A DNA stretch of 26,122 bases from positions 1-26,122 of the forward strand of contig JAGGTZ010000096.1 of assembly GCA_021158805.1 (NCBI GenBank). Direction: 5' to 3'. The stretch is from Thermoproteota archaeon. Its GTDB lineage: Archaea; Korarchaeota; Korarchaeia; Korarchaeales; Korarchaeaceae. A program made the translations under genes and the position numbers. Each line of letters opens with the position of its first letter. Position 1 is the stretch's first letter. The notes under the pieces were generated by a model that saw nothing but the letters and a program-made list of their open reading frames with translations, did no database searches and was not told the DNA's origin. Positions 22,936-26,122 of the stretch are shown one piece after another.

Positions 22936-23194
22936 CCGTTTTTGTCTCGGGTACGTACCATCTTACCTTATCTCTGAACCATTTCCAGAACTTAGTAAAT
23001 GCATCCATGCTTTCAGTTTCCATCTGGATCACTCCATTATACTCAGTACCCCAAGCATGATCATATACTCCCATTAACCGAACCTCGGGAGGCCATTCTT
23101 CCATTATATCCTCCCATTGCCTTCGGGCTTTTTCCTCCTCTTCTTCGGTCAGTTCCCTTAACTTATAGAACACCAGTATCACATATGTGGGCAT
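22916..23194 (-). CDS. Small protein, probable ferredoxin-like alpha/beta fold
   Basis: A 92-residue soluble protein. The predicted order is strand (TYVILVFYKL), acidic helix (TEEEEEKARRQWEDIMEEW), strand (RLMGVYDHAW), strand (NGVIQMETES), helix (MDAFTKFWKWFRDKV), strand (TKTVIALK). This is the pattern of dimeric alpha/beta-barrel proteins of the EthD/Dabb/muconolactone isomerase kind. No catalytic residue is certain; Tyr44, Asp45 and His46 in the second strand are candidates. ATG start with GGTGATAATGG upstream and a TATA-like AGTTTTTATTTGG at 23228-23240. It stands alone. Function unknown. Confidence 0.72.
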   Translation of the reverse strand: MPTYVILVFYKLRELTEEEEEKARRQWEDIMEEWPPEVRLMGVYDHAWGTEYNGVIQMETESMDAFTKFWKWFRDKVRWYVPETKTVIALKR

Positions 23195-23227
23195 TCCATT
23201 ATCACCAGAACTTGGTCTTGAGGACCA

Positions 23228-23240
23228 AATAAAAACTATT
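23228..23240 (-). promoter_or_regulatory. TATA-like box, or T-run ending the radical SAM gene
   Basis: The minus strand reads AGTTTTTATTTGG about 40 nt before the ATG at 23194 and 11 nt after the radical SAM stop. It can serve as promoter for the small gene and as a T-run terminator for the upstream one. Confidence 0.4.
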
Positions 23241-23250
23241 CATGGGAATG

Positions 23251-24774
23251 TTAGGAACATCCCTTCTCACGGTATAACCAGCATTCTCTCATACAACCAG
23301 TACAGTACTCATCACAGCTTGGTGTGGTTCTCCATTGGAAAGCTCTTCTCCTCTCTTCTAATACGTATTCCCTCTTTATACCAGTTTCTATGAGGTCCCA
23401 CCAAGGAGTTTCCCTCTGACCATAGACAATAGAGTCTACATCAATACTAAGCCTCTTGGCCAGCTCTCTATAGGCTCCCCTATTATACGGAAGTCTGTAT
23501 GCCTTAGTGAGCAACTTCGCTATTCTAAAATCACCTACCGAGAGTAGCGTCTGTAGATAAGCCCTACCATAGTGCATAGCGTTAACTCTTCCTCCAAATA
23601 ACTTCTTGAATGCGGAGATCCTCCTTCTAATATCGATCTCTGGGGCAAGAGGCTCTTCTTCGAATGGGGTACCTGGCTTAGGGACAAATATACTGAGAGT
23701 GACTTTCGTGTCTATTAGCGATTTCACTTTCCTAGCTAGGATGGCAGAACTTTCTATATCCTCATCTTCCTCTCTTGGTAGTCCCACCATAAAGTAGAGC
23801 TTAAGATGCCTCATTCCAGCCTGTCTCATTTCTTCTGCAACTTTGATAACCTCGTCATTGTCTATCATCTTATTAATGAGGACTTTCATTCTAGGACTTC
23901 CTGTCTCAGGTGCTAATGTAAGCATATTTTCTCCGGATTCTAAAGCTAGTTCTATAAGCTCAGCATCGATATGATCTGCTCTAATGGAAGGAAGACTTAC
24001 CTTGAGCCCCTTCTCGGCAGATGTATGTAATAGATCTTTTATTAGCCTGGAGGACGAAGCATCGCTCCCTATCACATATATTGAGTTGAATCCATGCTCA
24101 ACTGCTGAATCAATCGCCTCTTCTAGATAACTTGCTCTGAGGTCGAGTCTTGGCCTTTGATGCCAGCCCAGCATACAGAACCTACATCCCCAACCACAAC
24201 CCCTTGATATCTCGAGAAGGAAGGGATTAACGGGCCTCCCATCTCTAATCACTAATAGCTGTGTCTTAAGTGGCCTAAGCTCAGATACTCTCCTAAATAC
24301 GGCCTTGTTCATCATAGAGGGTACGAAGAAGCCAATGTCAGATAAAGAGGAAAACTCTCCCTCCAACAGAGACTCTACTAACGGAGGTACTAAGAGTTCA
24401 CTGTCACCTATTCCAATAGCATCCGAGGAGAGGCTCATTGGGATAGGATTTGCGGAAACAGCAGGACCTCCTAATATCACCGGCTTCTTGAAACCTTCCA
24501 GCATCCTCAACAAGATGGGGTACTGACCCTCAAAATGAAGACTCGCTAAAGCAACATCAAATTCATCAATAGACCTACCGCTCTCTACTGAGCCTTTCAG
24601 ATCTGATACGAATCTCTCCGCCATTACATCATCATAGGAATTGAGTAAGAAGTAGACTATTTGATGACCAAGTGAGTTAATAGCAGCCATGTAGGGGGCT
24701 GGGTAAACGAGAGCTATCCTAAGTTTATAATCCCTTGGATCTCTATCGTAAAACCCACCTTCCTCTCTTAACAT
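23251..24774 (-). CDS. Radical SAM protein (COG1032-like) with second C-terminal cysteine cluster
   Basis: Residues about 15-130 form an N-terminal region resembling a B12-binding-type Rossmann domain (LRIALVYPAPYMAAINSLG, VILGGPAVSANP), though the cobalamin-binding DxHxxG is not visible. The radical SAM core starts at CGWGCRFC (Cys193, Cys197, Cys200) with LEISRG before it; LTLAPETGSPRMKVLINKM and YFMVGLPREEDED are typical later motifs. At the very C-terminus five cysteines occur (487, 491, 494, 498, 506), the first three again spaced CX3CX2C. Function unknown. 507 residues. ATG with AGGGAGG 5 nt upstream, 14 nt after tRNA-Val. Confidence 0.88.
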   Translation of the reverse strand: MLREEGGFYDRDPRDYKLRIALVYPAPYMAAINSLGHQIVYFLLNSYDDVMAERFVSDLKGSVESGRSIDEFDVALASLHFEGQYPILLRMLEGFKKPVILGGPAVSANPIPMSLSSDAIGIGDSELLVPPLVESLLEGEFSSLSDIGFFVPSMMNKAVFRRVSELRPLKTQLLVIRDGRPVNPFLLEISRGCGWGCRFCMLGWHQRPRLDLRASYLEEAIDSAVEHGFNSIYVIGSDASSSRLIKDLLHTSAEKGLKVSLPSIRADHIDAELIELALESGENMLTLAPETGSPRMKVLINKMIDNDEVIKVAEEMRQAGMRHLKLYFMVGLPREEDEDIESSAILARKVKSLIDTKVTLSIFVPKPGTPFEEEPLAPEIDIRRRISAFKKLFGGRVNAMHYGRAYLQTLLSVGDFRIAKLLTKAYRLPYNRGAYRELAKRLSIDVDSIVYGQRETPWWDLIETGIKREYVLEERRRAFQWRTTPSCDEYCTGCMRECWLYREKGCS

Positions 24775-24788
24775 CCAAACCTCCCTAG

Positions 24789-24861
24789 TGGGCCGGGGGG
24801 GACTCGAACCCCCGACCTCCGCCTCGTAAGGGCGGCGTCATAGCCGCTAGACCACCGGCCC
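24789..24861 (-). tRNA. trnV: tRNA-Val (UAC)
   Basis: Complete cloverleaf on the minus strand. Acceptor stem GGGCCGG/CCGGCCC (24855-24861 with 24790-24796); D arm GTC...GAC; anticodon stem CCGCC/GGCGG around loop CTTACGA, anticodon TAC (reads GUA and related Val codons); T arm GGGGG-TTCGAGT-CCCCC; discriminator A at 24789. No CCA is encoded and no intron is present. The very GC-rich stems point to a thermophile. It lies 5 nt after tRNA-Ser. Confidence 0.95.
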
Positions 24862-24866
24862 AATAG

Positions 24867-24971
24867 TGGCGCCGGGGGAGGGATTTGAACCCTCGCGGCC
24901 CGATGGGCCACTGGCTCTCCGCGGAAGGGATCTTAGCAGGCCAGCCCCCTACCAGGCTAGGGCACCCCGGC
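24867..24971 (-). tRNA. trnS: tRNA-Ser (GCU) with 17-nt intron
   Basis: Acceptor stem GCCGGGG/CCCCGGC (24965-24971 with 24871-24877), discriminator G (24870) and encoded CCA (24867-24869). D arm CCCT-AGCCTGGTA-GGGG; anticodon stem CTGGC (24940-24944) pairing with GCCAG (24911-24915); long variable arm with stem GGCCC/GGGCC, as expected for serine; T arm GAGGG-TTCAAAT-CCCTC. The anticodon loop is 24 nt. Removing 17 nt (24917-24933) between positions 37 and 38 leaves CTGCTAA with anticodon GCT. The intron's GCGG can pair with CTGC at 32-35, forming the 4-bp core of a bulge-helix-bulge splice site. Confidence 0.92.
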
Positions 24972-24995
24972 ACCATCATCTATAGTGTGAAGCAG

Positions 24996-25006
24996 ATTTT
25001 TAAAAG
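24996..25006 (-). promoter_or_regulatory. TATA-like box of the tRNA pair
   Basis: The minus strand reads CTTTTAAAAAT, centred near 25001, which places the start at about 24975, only a few bases before the 5' end of tRNA-Ser (24971). This is a good fit for a tRNA promoter just downstream of the DUF2110 gene. Confidence 0.6.
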
Positions 25007-25015
25007 TATCCAATT

Positions 25016-25771
25016 TTAGCCCTCAATCAACTCAACAACTTTGGAAGGTGAGAATGCGGAGAGAATAGCTCCCGGTAAATGGGGTCCAATACGGGGGATC
25101 AGTCCTCTAGCCTGAGTTCCCCTCTTGCACACTAGGGCATGAGAGAGAAACGAGGTTCTGACTATACTAACATCCCTCTTATGGCCGGTCCTCAACAAGG
25201 CTCTATTTACGTGCTTCGGTGTAGCTCCTACGACGAATAGTACATCTAATTTTCTCTTCACCCAACTCATGATCGTAGCTAACTGTCTAGGGGAAAGGGA
25301 AACGTAGACGCCCCTCTCGTCCCGTTTAAAGACCCTGATCTCTAGAGCCAAACCATCAATTAATCCATAAATTCGAGATATTTTCCTAGCCGAGATCTTC
25401 TTTCCTCTGACGAGCTGGTGCCTCATCTCATAAAGAGGATAGAGAGCATCCTTATTTTCCAAAAAAGCCTTAAAATAGGTACCATATCCCACTTTTCCCA
25501 GATCTGTTATAAATCCTTTAAATGTGTCTCCCACCTTAACTCCGTCTATACTTGGAAGCTTTCCATAGATCCTGATTAGGAGATTCTCCCCTACTCCCTC
25601 ATCAGGACCAGACAGAGTAACTTTTACCCACTCATTCTCTAGGTCTAGATCTACTTCAGGTATCTCTAGATCTTTAAAATAGCCTAGGATCTCCCATCCA
25701 AGCTCCTCAAGTAAGTCATCTTGGGGGAGACCTCCTGGTATTCTCTCTTGGATGAAAATAGTCCTAGTCAA
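25016..25771 (-). CDS. DUF2110 family archaeal protein
   Basis: A 251-residue protein matching my memory of the archaeal DUF2110 family, often found beside TFE. The N-terminal part is acidic (IPEVDLDLENEWVKVTLSGPDEG). The middle GVKVGDTFKGFITDLGKVGYGTYFKAF looks like an OB/S1-like strand region. The C-terminal part (DVLFVVGATPKHVNRALLRTGHKRD) is more basic. Role unknown; RNA or nucleic-acid binding linked to transcription is an inference. TTG start overlapping the TFE stop (TTGA). Confidence 0.8.
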   Translation of the reverse strand: MTRTIFIQERIPGGLPQDDLLEELGWEILGYFKDLEIPEVDLDLENEWVKVTLSGPDEGVGENLLIRIYGKLPSIDGVKVGDTFKGFITDLGKVGYGTYFKAFLENKDALYPLYEMRHQLVRGKKISARKISRIYGLIDGLALEIRVFKRDERGVYVSLSPRQLATIMSWVKRKLDVLFVVGATPKHVNRALLRTGHKRDVSIVRTSFLSHALVCKRGTQARGLIPRIGPHLPGAILSAFSPSKVVELIEG

Positions 25772-26122
25772 CTAACCCCTCCTTCCAGTGATCTTAAAGC
25801 CTTATTTAAAATCTCTAACATCTCCTTAAGCTCGGTAACTACCCTCTCCCTATCTACTGGCTCTAACATTGCCCCACATATCGGACAAACGAGTCCCGAC
25901 TCTCCCATCTTACTAATAACCTCATCAAAACTGAGCCTGATGTGAGATGGGTCAGCTGCGCAGACATAGTACTCTCCCAATTCCTCCTCTTCCATTCTCT
26001 TTAATAGATAATCCCTAGCTTCCCTTAATTTTCTGAGTAGGAAAGACCTAGCTAAGTCTTTATTGATCCTCCAGTAGGTTAGGCGATTTCCCTCCTCATC
26101 CTCCTTGGTCCCTAGCTGGACT
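25768..26122 (-). CDS. tfe: Transcription factor E (TFE alpha), partial at window edge
   Basis: C-terminal part of the archaeal TFIIE-alpha homologue, which aids promoter opening by RNA polymerase. The frame is open to the window end, so the N-terminal winged helix lies outside; an internal ATG at 25995 is not the gene start. GNRLTYWRINKDLARSF is the conserved linker after the winged helix, followed by the zinc-ribbon region YYVCAADPSH...LVCPICG and an EMLEILNKALRSL helix. Only three cysteines are visible: the usual first CxxC reads C-A-A-D, codons TGC GCA GCT GAC (25951-25962 on the minus strand). Coupled to DUF2110. Confidence 0.85.
   Translation of the reverse strand, partial: VQLGTKEDEEGNRLTYWRINKDLARSFLLRKLREARDYLLKRMEEEELGEYYVCAADPSHIRLSFDEVISKMGESGLVCPICGAMLEPVDRERVVTELKEMLEILNKALRSLEGGVS

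Noticed and set aside
24785..24979. 64-codon minus-strand frame
   Set aside because: It lies on top of the two tRNA genes and is explained by their GC-rich sequence.
1..26122. CRISPR arrays, insertion sequences, toxin-antitoxin or defence genes
   Set aside because: No regularly spaced repeats, transposase motifs, terminal inverted repeats or defence domains were seen; the PIN domain in PINA is part of a housekeeping ATPase, not a VapC toxin.

Overview
The window is a gene-dense stretch of an archaeal chromosome. It encodes archaeal or archaeal/eukaryotic-type proteins throughout: ribosomal proteins L18e, L13, S9 and L21e, aIF5A, SRP54, Pus10, Rpo4, DUF655, isopentenyl phosphate kinase, the PIN/KH ATPase PINA, NadM, two-subunit archaeal PheRS, archaeal CCA-adding enzyme, TFE and DUF2110. 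Starts are often GTG or TTG, AGG/AGA dominate the Arg codons, and TATA-like boxes sit about 25 nt ahead of several genes. The two tRNAs are far more GC-rich than the rest of the window, which suggests a thermophile. A TACK-type lineage such as Korarchaeota would fit, but that placement is a guess; no rRNA is present.

Layout. 1-1350: a sparse, AT-rich segment with a small two-helix membrane protein, what looks like a broken winged-helix remnant, and an ICMT-like membrane methyltransferase, all on the minus strand. 1356-6864 (+): a long information-processing operon, L18e-L13-S9-aIF5A-SRP54-Pus10-L21e-Rpo4-DUF655. 6861-7607 (-): isopentenyl phosphate kinase, divergent from PINA (7660-9243, +) across a 52-bp gap with one central TATA box. 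12689 to 9227 (-): a five-gene cofactor cluster, metallophosphoesterase, ECF S-component, type II-like pantothenate kinase, Nudix protein with an extra C-terminal domain, and NadM. 12747-16996 (+): a radical SAM/TRAM-like protein followed by PheS and PheT. 17108-18181 (-): M42 aminopeptidase. 18216-19496 (+): enolase. 21418 to 19465 (-): 6-phospho-3-hexuloisomerase and CCA-adding enzyme. 21530-22935 (+): a VIT-like membrane protein and TruA. 23194-22916 (-): a small ferredoxin-like-fold protein. 26122 to 23251 (-): TFE (cut by the window edge), DUF2110, intron-containing tRNA-Ser(GCU), tRNA-Val(UAC) and a second radical SAM protein.

Most genes are housekeeping. The most interesting part is the cofactor cluster: a vitamin-type ECF S-component lies 4 nt from a type II-like pantothenate kinase. 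Most archaea instead make CoA through pantoate kinase and phosphopantothenate synthetase, so this suggests pantothenate uptake and salvage. The adjoining Nudix protein carries about 105 C-terminal residues that I do not recognise. Other notable points are a 17-nt tRNA-Ser intron consistent with bulge-helix-bulge-type splicing, a hexuloisomerase frame that extends upstream without a normal start codon, a TFE zinc ribbon lacking one cysteine, two compact divergent promoters, and several overlapping convergent gene ends.
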